The notes beneath the pieces are model-generated. The model was given only the letters and a program-made list of their open reading frames with translations. It was not told the DNA's origin and searched no databases. Shown piece after piece: positions 51,257 to 60,537 of a stretch of DNA of 64,000 nt. The DNA comes from Microbacterium sp. 11MF. GTDB lineage: Bacteria > Actinomycetota > Actinomycetes > Actinomycetales > Microbacteriaceae. Position numbers and translations under genes: made by a program. The stretch is from contig NZ_KB911460.1 of NCBI RefSeq assembly GCF_000383475.1, positions 682,001 to 746,000 of the forward strand, in the 5' to 3' direction. Every line of letters starts with the position of its first letter. The first letter of the stretch is position 1.

Positions 51257-52306
51257 GTGACCCGCGACATCCCGACGCTGTTCGGCATCGACGCCCCCAT
51301 CGTGCTCGGGCCGTTCGGCGGTCTGTCCTCGGTCGCGCTGACCGCGGCAGTCAGCGACGCCGGGGGTCTCGGCTCGTTCGGGCTCTACGGCTACTCCGGC
51401 GCCCGCATCCGCGAGACGGCGTCCGCTCTCCGCGCCGCGACGAACCGCCCGTTCGCACTGAACCTCTGGCTCCCGACGGGTGACGAGGTCTCGCCCGCTG
51501 AGACGGACCTCGATGCCGCCCGGGTCGCCGTGGCGCCGCTTCTGGCGGCAGCGGGTGCGGCGGCGCCCGTCCTCCCCGATACCTTCCTCCCCGACCTCGG
51601 CGAGCAGCTCGAGGCCGTGTGGGATGCCGCCCCCGCAGTGCTCAGCGTCGTGTTCGGCGTGCCGGCGGCCGAGATCGTCGACGAGGCGCATCGCCGCGGC
51701 ATCCGTGTCGTGGGAACCGCCACCTCGGTCGCCGAGGCCGCCGCGCTGGCGGAGGGGGGAGTGGATGCGGTCGTCGCCAGCGGCGCGGAAGCCGCCGGTC
51801 ACCGGGTGAGCTTTCTGCGCCGGGCGGAGGAATCGCTCGTCGGCACGTTTGCGCTCGTGCCGCAGGTGGTGGACGCTGTGGACGTACCCGTCATCGCGGC
51901 CGGCGGCGTCGCCGACCGACGGGGCGTCGCGGCCGCGTTCGCGCTCGGTGCGGCCGGCGTCCAGGTGGGGAGCGCGTTCCTGCAGACGCGGCAGTCTGCG
52001 GCCTCCGACGCGCATCGGACGGCGCTGCGCGCAGCGGCCGATACGGACACCGTGCTGACGCGGGCGATGAGCGGGCGGTTGGCCCGCGGCATCCCGAATC
52101 GGGCCGTCCGGACCATCGAGGCTGCGGGCGCGATCGCACCCTTCCCGGCACAGAACTGGCTGACGGCCGCGTTCCGCACCGCTGCGCCTCACGACGCGGA
52201 CCTCATCTCGCTCTGGGCCGGTCAGGCCGCGGGGTTGTCGCACCGGGGTGACGTGGGCGAGGTCTTCGCCGAACTCGCCGCGGGGCTTCCGCCGGCATCC
52301 CGCTGA
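51257..52306 (+). CDS. nitronate monooxygenase family flavoenzyme
   Basis: The protein is 349 aa, an FMN TIM-barrel protein. FGIDAPIVLGPFGGLSSVALTAAVSDAGGLGSFG is the N-terminal family block. VVASGAEAAGHRV carries the conserved His. DVPVIAAGGVADRRGVAAAFALGAAGVQVGSAFL binds the FMN phosphate. The family oxidises alkyl nitronates, but many members have unknown substrates. It is a single-gene unit. Confidence 0.88.
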   Translation: MTRDIPTLFGIDAPIVLGPFGGLSSVALTAAVSDAGGLGSFGLYGYSGARIRETASALRAATNRPFALNLWLPTGDEVSPAETDLDAARVAVAPLLAAAGAAAPVLPDTFLPDLGEQLEAVWDAAPAVLSVVFGVPAAEIVDEAHRRGIRVVGTATSVAEAAALAEGGVDAVVASGAEAAGHRVSFLRRAEESLVGTFALVPQVVDAVDVPVIAAGGVADRRGVAAAFALGAAGVQVGSAFLQTRQSAASDAHRTALRAAADTDTVLTRAMSGRLARGIPNRAVRTIEAAGAIAPFPAQNWLTAAFRTAAPHDADLISLWAGQAAGLSHRGDVGEVFAELAAGLPPASR

Positions 52307-52414
52307 CACAGTCCGTCACCTGCGGGAATCATTCACGCGGATGCGTGTTGTACTGGGGGTCCGTGCGGGCCACAGCCTTCGCGTGCCTCCCCTTCCCCCT
52401 CACCAAGGAGACCC

Positions 52415-53212
52415 ATGTCCCGTCGTCGTACCGCCGCCCTCGGAGCCCTCGCCCTCAGCGCCGTTTTGGCTCTGACCGCCTGCTCCTCGAGCTCGAATGC
52501 TCCCGGCGCCGGTGGTGACGACCTCGGTCTCGCCAAGGGCGGTACGTTGACCGTCGCGACCGAGGGCACGTACCGTCCGTTCACTTACCACGACGAGAGC
52601 GGCAAGCTCGTCGGCTACGACGTCGAGATCATCGAAGCCGTCGCGAAGAAGCTCGACCTCAACATCGAGTTCAAGGAGACGCAGTGGGACGGCATCTTCG
52701 CCGGGCTCGACGCGGGTCGCGTCGACGTGATCGCCAACCAGGTCTCGATCAACCCCGAGCGCGAGGCGAAGTACCTCTTCAGCGAGCCGTACACGGTGTC
52801 GCCGAGCGTCGTCGTGGTCAAGGACAGCGACGACTCGATCTCGAGCTTCGCCGACCTCGAGGGCAAGAAGACAGCGCAGTCCCTCACGAGCAACTTCTAC
52901 AAGCTCGCCGAAGAGGCCGGTGCCGACGTCACCCCGATCGAGGGCTGGGCGCAGGCTGTCGAGCTGCTGCGCCAGGGCCGCGTCGAGGCGACTGTCAACG
53001 ACAAGCTGACCTTCCTCGACTACGAGAAGACCGACGGTCCCACTGGGCTGAAGATCGCCGCCGAGACCGATCCCGCCAAGAGCGCCGTCGTCACGACCAA
53101 GGGCAAGAAGGCGCTCATCGAGAAGATCGACGGTGCGCTGGACGACCTGCGCGAAGATGGAACCCTCGCGAAGATCAGCGAGAAGTACTTCGGGGCCGAC
53201 GTCACCGAGTGA
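52415..53212 (+). CDS. polar amino acid ABC transporter substrate-binding lipoprotein
   Basis: The protein is 265 aa with a lipobox (LALTAC, C23). It is a family-3 (SBP_bac_3) binding protein: GTLTVATEGTYRPFTYHDESGKLVGYDVEII, then FKETQWDGIFAGLDAGRVDVIAN and NPEREAKYLFSEPY. The layout is close to cystine- or other amino-acid-binding subunits. AAGGAG precedes the ATG. A strong hairpin separates it from its permease, which probably raises its level relative to the membrane subunits. Confidence 0.92.
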   Translation: MSRRRTAALGALALSAVLALTACSSSSNAPGAGGDDLGLAKGGTLTVATEGTYRPFTYHDESGKLVGYDVEIIEAVAKKLDLNIEFKETQWDGIFAGLDAGRVDVIANQVSINPEREAKYLFSEPYTVSPSVVVVKDSDDSISSFADLEGKKTAQSLTSNFYKLAEEAGADVTPIEGWAQAVELLRQGRVEATVNDKLTFLDYEKTDGPTGLKIAAETDPAKSAVVTTKGKKALIEKIDGALDDLREDGTLAKISEKYFGADVTE

Positions 53213-53223
53213 CATTCGTGTCG

Positions 53224-53264
53224 ACGGGCTCGGCGCGGCGCGGTAACGCGACCGCCGAGCCCGT
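53224..53264 (+). other. nested intercistronic hairpin, partial terminator
   Basis: The outer stem is 12 bp (ACGGGCTCGGCG with CGCCGAGCCCGT). The inner stem CGCG/CGCG closes a GTAA (GNRA) loop. It lies 11 bp after the binding-protein stop codon, where such structures protect the upstream mRNA or attenuate the downstream genes. Confidence 0.7.
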
Positions 53265-53282
53265 TCCCTGTTCTGCGAAAGG

Positions 53283-53957
53283 ATGCCGGTGGACGCCGAT
53301 ACATGGCAGTTGATCCTGACCTCGTTCTGGCCGATGTTCAGCGCCGGGATCACCGCGACGATCCCGCTGGCGCTGATCTCCTTCGCGCTCGGACTGGTGC
53401 TTGCGATCACGGCCGCCTTGATGCGGATTTCGGGCAACCGGCTTCTCTCCGGCGTGGCGCGTGTCTACATCTCCGCCATCCGCGGTACGCCGCTGCTCGT
53501 GCAGATCTTCGTGATCTTCTACGGTCTGCCGCAGATCGGTGTCCTGATCAATGAGTACCTCGCTGCAGTCATCGCCCTCTCGCTGAACGTGGGCGGATAC
53601 GCCGCTGAGGTCGTGCGGGCGGCGATCCTGTCGGTGCCGAAGGGGCAGTGGGAGGCGGGCTTCACCGTCGGGCTCTCGCGGGCGACGGTGCTCCGGCGCA
53701 TCATCCTCCCGCAGGCGGCCCGCGTCTCGGTGCCGCCGCTGTCGAACACCTTCATCTCTCTCGTGAAGGACACGTCGCTGGTGGCCCAGATCACCGTCGC
53801 GGAGCTCTTCCTCTCGGCGCAGCGCATCGCCGCCTTCACCTCGGAGTTCCTCGTCATCTACATCGAGGCGGCGTTCATCTACTGGCTCTTCTGCCTCGTC
53901 CTGTCCTTCGGCCAGGACCGCATCGAACGGAGGCTCGACCGCCGTGTCGCACACTGA
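53283..53957 (+). CDS. polar amino acid ABC transporter permease
   Basis: The protein is 224 aa from the ATG. The GAAAGG ribosome-binding site abuts that ATG, so the GTG two codons later (53289) may be the true start. Membrane helices include [44 protein letters not shown] is the HisMQ-family motif, and [31 protein letters not shown] is the EAA loop. It overlaps the ATPase gene by 14 bp. Confidence 0.92.
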   Translation: MPVDADTWQLILTSFWPMFSAGITATIPLALISFALGLVLAITAALMRISGNRLLSGVARVYISAIRGTPLLVQIFVIFYGLPQIGVLINEYLAAVIALSLNVGGYAAEVVRAAILSVPKGQWEAGFTVGLSRATVLRRIILPQAARVSVPPLSNTFISLVKDTSLVAQITVAELFLSAQRIAAFTSEFLVIYIEAAFIYWLFCLVLSFGQDRIERRLDRRVAH

Positions 53958-54729
53958 CGCACCCCTTCTCGCCGTCACCGGGCTCCGCAAGTCGTTCGGC
54001 GACAACGTCGTCCTCGACGGCGTCGACTTCTCCGTCGCGCCCGGGCAGGTCGTCTGCCTGATCGGCCCCAGCGGTTCGGGCAAGACGACGGTCCTCCGCT
54101 GCCTCAACGGCCTCGAGACCCCCGACGCCGGTGTCGTCGCCTTCTCCGATGGTCAGCGTCACGACTTCGCACAGCCTCTCAAGGGCCGCGCGGCCAAGCT
54201 CGACCGCGCCGCCCTCCGCGACCGGTCCGCCATGGTGTTCCAGCAGAACAACCTGTTCCCGCACCTCACCGTGCTCGAGAACGTGATCGAAGGTCCCGTG
54301 CACGCCCACGGTGCGTCGAAGGATGCCGCGACCGCAGAGGCCGAACGGTTGCTGGGTCGCGTGGGACTCGCCGAGAAGCGCGATGCGTACCCGCACGAGC
54401 TCTCCGGCGGTCAGCAGCAGCGTGTCGGCATCGTCCGGGCGCTCGCCCTCGCGCCCGACGTGCTCCTGTTCGACGAGCCGACGAGCGCGCTCGACCCCGA
54501 GCTGGTCGGCGAGGTGCTCCTCGTCTTGAAGGAGCTCGCCGAGGAGGGGTGGACGATGGTCATCGTCACGCACGAGCTGGCCTTCGCGCGGCAGGTGGCG
54601 GACGAGGTCGTGTTCTTCGACGACGGCGTCATCGTCGAGCGCGGGCATCCGCGCGACATCTTCACCGCGCCGACGAACGAGCGCACGCGGCGATTCCTCG
54701 ACCGCATCCTGCGTCCGCTCGAGGACTGA
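53944..54729 (+). CDS. polar amino acid ABC transporter ATP-binding protein
   Basis: The protein is 261 aa. Walker A is [14 protein letters not shown], the Q-loop is [18 protein letters not shown], the signature is [15 protein letters not shown], Walker B is [14 protein letters not shown], and the switch His is in [10 protein letters not shown]. It powers the importer encoded by the two preceding genes. The gene starts with GTG inside the permease gene. Confidence 0.94.
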   Translation: MSHTDAPLLAVTGLRKSFGDNVVLDGVDFSVAPGQVVCLIGPSGSGKTTVLRCLNGLETPDAGVVAFSDGQRHDFAQPLKGRAAKLDRAALRDRSAMVFQQNNLFPHLTVLENVIEGPVHAHGASKDAATAEAERLLGRVGLAEKRDAYPHELSGGQQQRVGIVRALALAPDVLLFDEPTSALDPELVGEVLLVLKELAEEGWTMVIVTHELAFARQVADEVVFFDDGVIVERGHPRDIFTAPTNERTRRFLDRILRPLED

Positions 54730-54732
54730 GCC

Positions 54733-55011
54733 TCAGGCGTCGCGCCGGATCTCGAACCCGTCCTCGTCCGTGACCGGCGTCAGCTCGGTCATCGCGACGT
54801 GGTCCACGACCGCTCCGCGCGGGCCGGTCGCCGCCCACTCCACCACGGACTCGACGGCGGCGGCATCCCCCTGCACCTCGGCTTCGACGGAGCCGCCTGC
54901 GAGGTTCCTGACCCATCCCGTCGCGCCCGCGCCGCGAGCGATGTGCTGCAGGGAGTAGCGGAACCCGACGCCCTGGACGATGCCGCGGACGACCAGACGG
55001 ATGCGCCGCAT
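54733..55011 (-). CDS. acylphosphatase
   Basis: The protein is 92 aa. The family signature RLVVRGIVQGVGFRYSLQHIA contains the catalytic Arg, and GWVRNLAGGSVEAEVQG contains the catalytic Asn. It hydrolyses acyl phosphates in the cytoplasm. Its start overlaps the stop codon of the upstream oxidoreductase gene (TGATG), so the two are translationally coupled. Confidence 0.93.
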   Translation of the reverse strand: MRRIRLVVRGIVQGVGFRYSLQHIARGAGATGWVRNLAGGSVEAEVQGDAAAVESVVEWAATGPRGAVVDHVAMTELTPVTDEDGFEIRRDA

Positions 55012-56042
55012 CACGCCTCCGTCACGCTGAGGACGACCTTGCCGCGGACGTGACCCCGCTCGACCTCGCGGTGCGCGTCCGCGGCGTGGGCGAGGTCGAA
55101 GACCTTGTCGATGTAGACCTGGATGGCGCCCGAGTCGAGCAGCCGACCGAGGGTCGCCAGCACCGACCCGTCGGGCACGACCTTGTACGTCGTCGCGCGC
55201 ACGCCGGCCGAGGCGGCGGCATCCGCGTAGCCGTCCCATCCGCCCGTCGGGACCATGATGTACAGGCCCCCGGGCCGCAGGACGCCGAGAGAGCGGGCGC
55301 CCGTGTCGTCGTGGACGTTGCCGACGAGGTCGATCACGACGTCCACGTCGCCGACCACGTCCTCGAACCGCGTCGTCGCGTAATCGATCGCGACCGACGC
55401 CCCCAGTTCACGCAGCCACCCGAGGTTGCCGTCTGATCCCGTCGCGGTGACATGGGCTCCGAAGTAAGCGGCCAGCTGCACGGCGAAGTGGCCGACTCCG
55501 CCGGAACCTGCGTGGACGAGCACCCGCTGGCCCTCATGCGCGTGAGCGGTCTCGACGACCAGCCCCCAGGCCGTCAACGCGGCCAGGGGGACCCCCGCGG
55601 CCTCGACGTGCGACAGTGACGCGGGCTTGCGTGCGACGGAGAGCGTCGGCACGACCACGTACTCGGCGTAAGTGCCGCCCGACCGCGGGAAGGGGACCAT
55701 GCCGAAGACCTGATCACCCGGTTGCAGGGGGTGAGCTTCGAAGGGGCTCTTCACGACGATGCCGCTGAAGTCGAACCCGAGGGTCGAGGGATACTCGGGG
55801 ATCTGCCCCGAGACGCCCCGGCCGGAACGCGTCTTCGCGTCGATGGGATTCGTGCCGGCGGCGACGACGCGCACGAGCAGTTCGCTGAGAGCCGGCTCGG
55901 GGACCGGGATGTCGGCTTCGCGCAGGACCCCGGCATCGCCCGGCCCGTCGTACACGACGGCGCGCATGGCAGCGGGGGGAGCGGTCACCTCGACGAGGTC
56001 GCTCGCGGTGGGGGCTGCGGGTCGCAGTGGCCGGAATCGCAT
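55011..56042 (-). CDS. NADPH:quinone reductase-like MDR family oxidoreductase
   Basis: The protein is 343 aa. The ATG at 56042 follows AAGGAG; an internal ATG at 55967 lacks a ribosome-binding site, although it fits the family N-terminus (MRAVVYDGPGDAGVL). GTNPIDAKTRSG, LGFDFSGIVV and VLVHAGSGGVGHFAVQLAAYFGAHVTAT form the cofactor-binding fold. The structural-zinc cysteines are absent, so this is the zinc-free quinone/enone reductase branch. The substrate is unknown. Confidence 0.87.
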   Translation of the reverse strand: MRFRPLRPAAPTASDLVEVTAPPAAMRAVVYDGPGDAGVLREADIPVPEPALSELLVRVVAAGTNPIDAKTRSGRGVSGQIPEYPSTLGFDFSGIVVKSPFEAHPLQPGDQVFGMVPFPRSGGTYAEYVVVPTLSVARKPASLSHVEAAGVPLAALTAWGLVVETAHAHEGQRVLVHAGSGGVGHFAVQLAAYFGAHVTATGSDGNLGWLRELGASVAIDYATTRFEDVVGDVDVVIDLVGNVHDDTGARSLGVLRPGGLYIMVPTGGWDGYADAAASAGVRATTYKVVPDGSVLATLGRLLDSGAIQVYIDKVFDLAHAADAHREVERGHVRGKVVLSVTEA

Positions 56043-56181
56043 CGGCGGCTCCTTCTCACCAGCGCTCGACGGCGGGCGCTATAGGTGCTCGGTGGATGAC
56101 CAGTCAACCTCGCCATTGTCTCGGCGGTGTTACGTCGGCATCACCGGGGCAAGAAGCCCGGCCTGAGGCCCTCGGCGCGGC

Positions 56182-56667
56182 CTAAGAGAGGGATCTGCCG
56201 TCGGGTCGTGACCCGGCGACCAGGGCGTGCAGGAGGTGCGCGAGGTTCTCGATGTCCTCGACGCGCCAGTCGCTGAGGGCCTCGAGCAGTGCCCCCTCCT
56301 GCGGGCCGCGTGCATCCGCGAGGCGCTCGTGACCGTGCGCCGTGGCGGACAGGAGGCTGGAGCGACCGTCGGTCGGGTCAGGGGTGCGCTCGATGAGGTC
56401 CAGATCGGCCAGCTCCCGGACGGTGCGACTCAGCTGGCCCTTGTCGACCGCGAGCATCTCGGCAAGAGCGGACTGCGTTACAGGCTCGTGCCGCGCGATC
56501 GTCGTGAAGACCTTGTACGCACCCGGCAGCATGCCGGGGCTCACCCGGTTCGCGTTCTCGGTGATCCGGCGGCGGAACAGGGCGATCAGATCACTGAACT
56601 CACCCTCGAGGGCGCGCACCGCCAGGGTGCGCGCCTCTCGATCGGACTGCGTGGTCATCTCGGCCAT
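56182..56667 (-). CDS. MarR family transcriptional regulator
   Basis: The protein is 161 aa, with a second in-frame ATG three codons in (56658). The winged helix is visible: HEPVTQSALAEMLAVDKGQLSRTVRELADLDLIERTPDPTDGRSS. The ATG lies one base after the stop codon of the drug transporter gene, so it is the second gene of that transcript. It is the obvious candidate to bind the GTTGACT repeats upstream of the transporter, giving autoregulated efflux. Confidence 0.92.
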   Translation of the reverse strand: MAEMTTQSDREARTLAVRALEGEFSDLIALFRRRITENANRVSPGMLPGAYKVFTTIARHEPVTQSALAEMLAVDKGQLSRTVRELADLDLIERTPDPTDGRSSLLSATAHGHERLADARGPQEGALLEALSDWRVEDIENLAHLLHALVAGSRPDGRSLS

Positions 56668-56668
56668 A

Positions 56669-58354
56669 TTATCGGCGGGTCGGCGCCTCGGCCTCGGAGC
56701 GGGCGTCGGTGTCGACGTCGGAACCGGTGACGGGCACGGTGCCGGTGGCGGTGATGCCGTCCATCCCGGCGGGGACCGAGACGGTCGCGAGGTCCGCCTC
56801 CGACGCGTTGCGACGCTCCGAGGTGGTCATCGTGCTCAGCGACCGATTCGGCAGGAAGATCACCGCGATGATGCTCAGGATGCCGAAGGGCACCGCGATG
56901 AGGAACGCGGACGAGATCCCCTGGGCGTAGATGTCCTCGACGATGACGCGGAGCTGGTCAGGCATCTCCGAGACACGGGGGAGCGTTCCCGAGCTGAGCT
57001 GCTTTCCCCACGTCGCGCCGGCCGGGCCGATCGCGGTAAGCGCCGCGACGACACGCTCGTGAGAGCCCGCGAACAGGTCGGCGACCCGCGAGGCGAGCGC
57101 GGCGCCCATGAGCGAGACGCCGATCGTGCCGCCAAGGCTGCGGAAGAAGGTGACTCCCGAGCTCGCGACGCCGATCTCGCTCGGCTTCGCGCTGTTCTGG
57201 ACGGCCAGGACGAGGTTCTGCATCGTCATGCCGACACCGGCACCGAGAAGGAACATGTACACCGACACGAGGAAGAAGTCCGTGTCGTAGTGGATGGTCG
57301 ACAGGAGGGCGGCGCCCGCGGTCAGCAGGATGCTGCCCACCACGAGGTACGGCTTCCAGTGTCCGTAGCGGGTGATGAGGGCTCCGACGCCGATGGAGGA
57401 GAGCAGCAGCCCTGCGATCATCGGGATCGTCATGAGGCCCGCCTCGGTCGGGGTCGCGCCGCGGGCCATCTGCATGTACTGGCCGAGGAAGACCGATGCG
57501 CCGAACATCGCGATGCCGGTGGCGATCGAGGCGACCACAGCGAGGGTGAACGTGCGGTCGCGGAACAGGGTCAGCGGGACGAGGGGCTCCGAGCTGCGGA
57601 GCTCGACGATGACGAACAGGATCGCGGCCAGGACGGCGCCGCCGACCATGAGGAGCGTCTCCGTGCTCCACCAGTCGTAGCTGCGGCCCGCGTTGGTGAC
57701 CCAGATGAGCAGGAGCGATACGGCGGTCGAGAGGAGGACGATGCCGATGTAGTCGATCTTCGGTCGGCGCGTCGACGGGGCGGAGGCGGGGATCGTGCGC
57801 TGCACCAAGAGGAGAGCGGCGACGGCGACGGGGAGCGAGACGAAGAAGTTCCAGCGCCAGCCGAAACCGTCGGTGATGACACCGCCCAGGAGCGGACCGC
57901 CGACCGTGGCGACGGCCATGACGGCTCCGAACAGGCCCATGTAGCGTCCGCGCTCGCGCGGGCTGATGATGTCGGCCATCAGCACCTGGCTGAGGGCGGC
58001 GAGGCCACCGGCGCCGACGCCCTGCGCGGCGCGGAAGGCGATGAGCGTGCCGGGGTCCTGCGCGAATCCGGCGGCGGCGGTCGCCAGCACGAAGATCACG
58101 AGGGCGATCTGGTAGAGCGTCTTGCGGCCCATGAGGTCGGCGAGCTTGCCCCAGATCGGGGTCGAGATCGCGGTGGTGAGGAGGGTGGCGGTGACGACCC
58201 AGGTGTAGGCGCCCTGGTCGCCGTTCAGGTCGTGGATGATCACCGGAAGGGAGGTCGATACGACGGTCGAGGCGATCATCGAGACGAACATGCCGAGAAG
58301 AAGGCCCGACAGCGGGACGAGCACCCGACGCCGGGTCGGAGTGGTGGTGGTCAT
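56669..58354 (-). CDS. DHA2-type MFS drug efflux transporter
   Basis: The protein is 561 aa with about fourteen membrane helices. Family motifs are TWVVTATLLTTAISTPIWGKLADLMGRKTLYQ (motif A region) and FRAAQGVGAGGLAALSQVLMADIISPRERGRYMG (motifs B and C). GPLLGGVITDGFGWRWNFFVSLPVAVAAL follows. It exports drugs or organic cations with proton antiport. A near-consensus promoter with repeated GTTGACT sites precedes it, and a MarR regulator follows. Confidence 0.93.
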   Translation of the reverse strand: MTTTTPTRRRVLVPLSGLLLGMFVSMIASTVVSTSLPVIIHDLNGDQGAYTWVVTATLLTTAISTPIWGKLADLMGRKTLYQIALVIFVLATAAAGFAQDPGTLIAFRAAQGVGAGGLAALSQVLMADIISPRERGRYMGLFGAVMAVATVGGPLLGGVITDGFGWRWNFFVSLPVAVAALLLVQRTIPASAPSTRRPKIDYIGIVLLSTAVSLLLIWVTNAGRSYDWWSTETLLMVGGAVLAAILFVIVELRSSEPLVPLTLFRDRTFTLAVVASIATGIAMFGASVFLGQYMQMARGATPTEAGLMTIPMIAGLLLSSIGVGALITRYGHWKPYLVVGSILLTAGAALLSTIHYDTDFFLVSVYMFLLGAGVGMTMQNLVLAVQNSAKPSEIGVASSGVTFFRSLGGTIGVSLMGAALASRVADLFAGSHERVVAALTAIGPAGATWGKQLSSGTLPRVSEMPDQLRVIVEDIYAQGISSAFLIAVPFGILSIIAVIFLPNRSLSTMTTSERRNASEADLATVSVPAGMDGITATGTVPVTGSDVDTDARSEAEAPTRR

Positions 58355-58370
58355 GTACAGCTCCAGATGG

Positions 58371-58431
58371 TTGACTCACATCAAAGATTGAGAGAAGTCA
58401 ACTATATGCCGATGCTTGATCCGTGTCAACT
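58371..58431 (-). promoter_or_regulatory. MFS/MarR promoter with three GTTGACT-type operator half-sites
   Basis: On the minus strand, TTGACA (58424-58429), a 17-bp spacer and TATAGT (58401-58406) form an almost perfect vegetative promoter. AGTTGAC occurs at 58425-58431 and 58397-58403, and its inverted copy at 58371-58377. The half-sites overlap both promoter boxes and the early transcript. Confidence 0.75.
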
Positions 58432-58497
58432 ATCTGCAGACGCCTGGCGCGCGGGCGCGCCGGGAACACGGGCCGCAGCCCGGACGTGATGCGGCGG

Positions 58498-59175
58498 TCA
58501 GTCCGCGAGGGCGAGCGCGCGGAAGATGTCGCGCTCGCGCAACTGCTCACGACGACTGACCGGTGCAGGCTGCTCGCGTCGCGGCGGGGTGTTGCCGGTG
58601 GTGCGGCGGTAGAGCTCATCGATGAGCGACGTCGCCAGGTGCACGAGCGCGCCGATCTCGGCCTCATCCCGGTCGATCCATGCGCAGCGCGGCTCGTCTC
58701 GGAGCGGCACGAAGTCCTGGTGCTCCTCCCATACGACGAGCGTCCGCTCGGCGCCGAGGACGTGCTGCTGCCACCACACCTGACGCATGTAGGTGCGGGG
58801 GATCGACTTCCAGGTCTTGTTGGTCGTCTTGATCTCCGCGAGAACGACGCGGCCCCCGGCATCCACCATGATCCCGTCAGGAGTCGCGAGGTGACGCTTC
58901 TCGACCTCGGCGTGGAACAGGGCGGACGAGGGCAGGATGCCGTGGGTCGCCGCCACCCACGCGGCGATCTCGGGCTCGCGGCGTCGGCCGTGGTCGGTGT
59001 AGGCGTTGCCGCTGAATCCCGACCCGTTGAGCTTGGCCTCGGCCGCCCGGGCGATGGCGCGCTCGCTCGTGAGCGACGCGACGTCCGTGGCGGTGATCCC
59101 GCGGGAGCGAGCCCGCATCCACGCGACCCGGTCGCGGGAGTCCGCGACGATCCGGGCAGCGAGTTCGGGAGTCAC
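58498..59175 (-). CDS. YqaJ-like exonuclease domain protein
   Basis: The protein is 225 aa. HGRRREPEIAAWVA, FHAEVEKRHLATPDGIMVD and VVLAEIKTTNKTWKSIPRTYMRQVWWQQ give the acidic and ExK residues of the PD-(D/E)XK YqaJ/lambda-exonuclease fold. This fold degrades DNA ends to prepare strands for annealing. Such genes are usually phage-borne with a recombinase; none is adjacent here. The GTG lies 6 nt after TAGGAT. Confidence 0.85.
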   Translation of the reverse strand: MTPELAARIVADSRDRVAWMRARSRGITATDVASLTSERAIARAAEAKLNGSGFSGNAYTDHGRRREPEIAAWVAATHGILPSSALFHAEVEKRHLATPDGIMVDAGGRVVLAEIKTTNKTWKSIPRTYMRQVWWQQHVLGAERTLVVWEEHQDFVPLRDEPRCAWIDRDEAEIGALVHLATSLIDELYRRTTGNTPPRREQPAPVSRREQLRERDIFRALALAD

Positions 59176-59181
59176 CCGTCG

Positions 59182-59187
59182 ATCCTA
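59182..59187 (-). promoter_or_regulatory. -10 box, leaderless start of the YqaJ gene
   Basis: TAGGAT on the minus strand ends 6 nt before the GTG at 59175. Confidence 0.6.
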
Positions 59188-59242
59188 AGTCGCCCCTCCC
59201 GCACGCTCGCCCCGACCCGCCGGATGCCGACGGCGAGGATGC

Positions 59243-60421
59243 TCACGCCCTCAGTGACGTCGAGGCGAGGACGTCGTGCGAGAGCGCGTGCTCGATCGCC
59301 AGCATCCCCGCGCCCAGAACGCCGGCGTCGGCGCCCGTCGCGGACTGGACGATCGACAGATGCGCCGTCGCCAGCGGGGCGGATCGGGAGTACACGACCT
59401 CGCGGATGCCGGCGATCAGGTGCTCTCCGACGCGGGCCATCGACCCGCCGACGGCGATCACCGAGGGGTTGACCAGGCTGACGCAGGTGGTGAGGACCTC
59501 GCCGATGTCACGACCCGCCTGCCGGACGGCCTGGATGGCTTCCACGTTTCCCCGCTTGACGAGTTCGACGACGTCGTTCGAGGTGCGCGCGTCGACGCCG
59601 ATCGCGCGCAGCCCGCGCGCGATCGCCGGTCCCGAGGCGAGTGCCTCGAGGCAGCCCCGGTTGCCGCAGGTGCACGGCACATCGCCGCCGCGAGCCACAT
59701 GAACGTGGCCGATGTCGCCGGCTGCGCCCTGGGCGCCCCGCCTGAGCTGCCCATCTGAGATGAGTCCTGCGCCGATCCCCGTCGCGATCTTGACGAAGAG
59801 CAGATCCTCGACTGAGGGCCATGCCGCGGCGCGTTCGCCGAGGGCCATCGTGTTGACGTCGTTGTCGACGAGGACGGGTACCGGGAGGTGTTCCTGGAGG
59901 CGGCCGGGGATGTCGAACCGGTCCCAGCCGGGCATGATCGGAGGGTTGGACGGCCGGCCGCTCGAGTGCTCCACGGGTCCGGGCACGCCGATGCCGATCG
60001 CCGCCACCGAGGCATCGTCGCGACCGACCTGCGCGAGGAGCCGTCGCGCGACGTCGAGCAACCACGCGAGCACCGAGTCCGGGCCGTCGGCGATGTCGAT
60101 GGGCTCCGACGACTGCGCGAGGACCACTCCGGCCAGGTCGCTGACAGCGACCGTCGCGTGGGAGGCCCCCAGATCCGCGGCGATGACGACCTTGGCGGCC
60201 GGGTTGAGGGCGAACTGGGACGGAGGGCGACCGCCCGTAGAGACCTTGTCCGCCACCGCCGTCACCAGCCCCATCCGCATGAGCTCCTCGACGCGCGCCG
60301 CGATCGTGGACCGTGCGAGACCCGTCGACTTGGCGAGTTCGGCACGGGTGCGGGGTGCCCCGTCGCGGAGCAGCTGGAAAAGCTCGCTGGCTCCGGGAGC
60401 CAGGGCGGGGGAGTCGGTCAT
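59243..60421 (-). CDS. ROK family transcriptional regulator
   Basis: The protein is 392 aa. The N-terminal winged helix (PRTRAELAKSTGLARSTIAARVEEL) is followed by a ROK sugar-kinase-like domain: IAADLGASHATVAVSDL, GIGVPGPVEHSSGR, VDNDVNTMALGE and the zinc motif CTCGNRGCLEALAS. GGAAGAGA precedes the ATG. It lies downstream of the ribose-type importer genes on the same strand, and is the natural candidate to repress them in response to a sugar. Confidence 0.9.
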   Translation of the reverse strand: MTDSPALAPGASELFQLLRDGAPRTRAELAKSTGLARSTIAARVEELMRMGLVTAVADKVSTGGRPPSQFALNPAAKVVIAADLGASHATVAVSDLAGVVLAQSSEPIDIADGPDSVLAWLLDVARRLLAQVGRDDASVAAIGIGVPGPVEHSSGRPSNPPIMPGWDRFDIPGRLQEHLPVPVLVDNDVNTMALGERAAAWPSVEDLLFVKIATGIGAGLISDGQLRRGAQGAAGDIGHVHVARGGDVPCTCGNRGCLEALASGPAIARGLRAIGVDARTSNDVVELVKRGNVEAIQAVRQAGRDIGEVLTTCVSLVNPSVIAVGGSMARVGEHLIAGIREVVYSRSAPLATAHLSIVQSATGADAGVLGAGMLAIEHALSHDVLASTSLRA

Positions 60422-60537
60422 CGGATCATCTCTTCCGGGTCCTGCGATCGGGCGCACGCCTCGACATCCGTCGATTCTCCACCGCCGCGCTATGTCTGAC
60501 GTGCATGTGACCTCGTCGGCCTGCGGCGCGTGTGGCG

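Noticed and set aside
58432..58497. Another copy of the intergenic hairpin repeat
   Set aside because: The sequence is GC-rich with some similar words but lacks both diagnostic 11-mer and 10-mer, and the flanking genes are not convergent.
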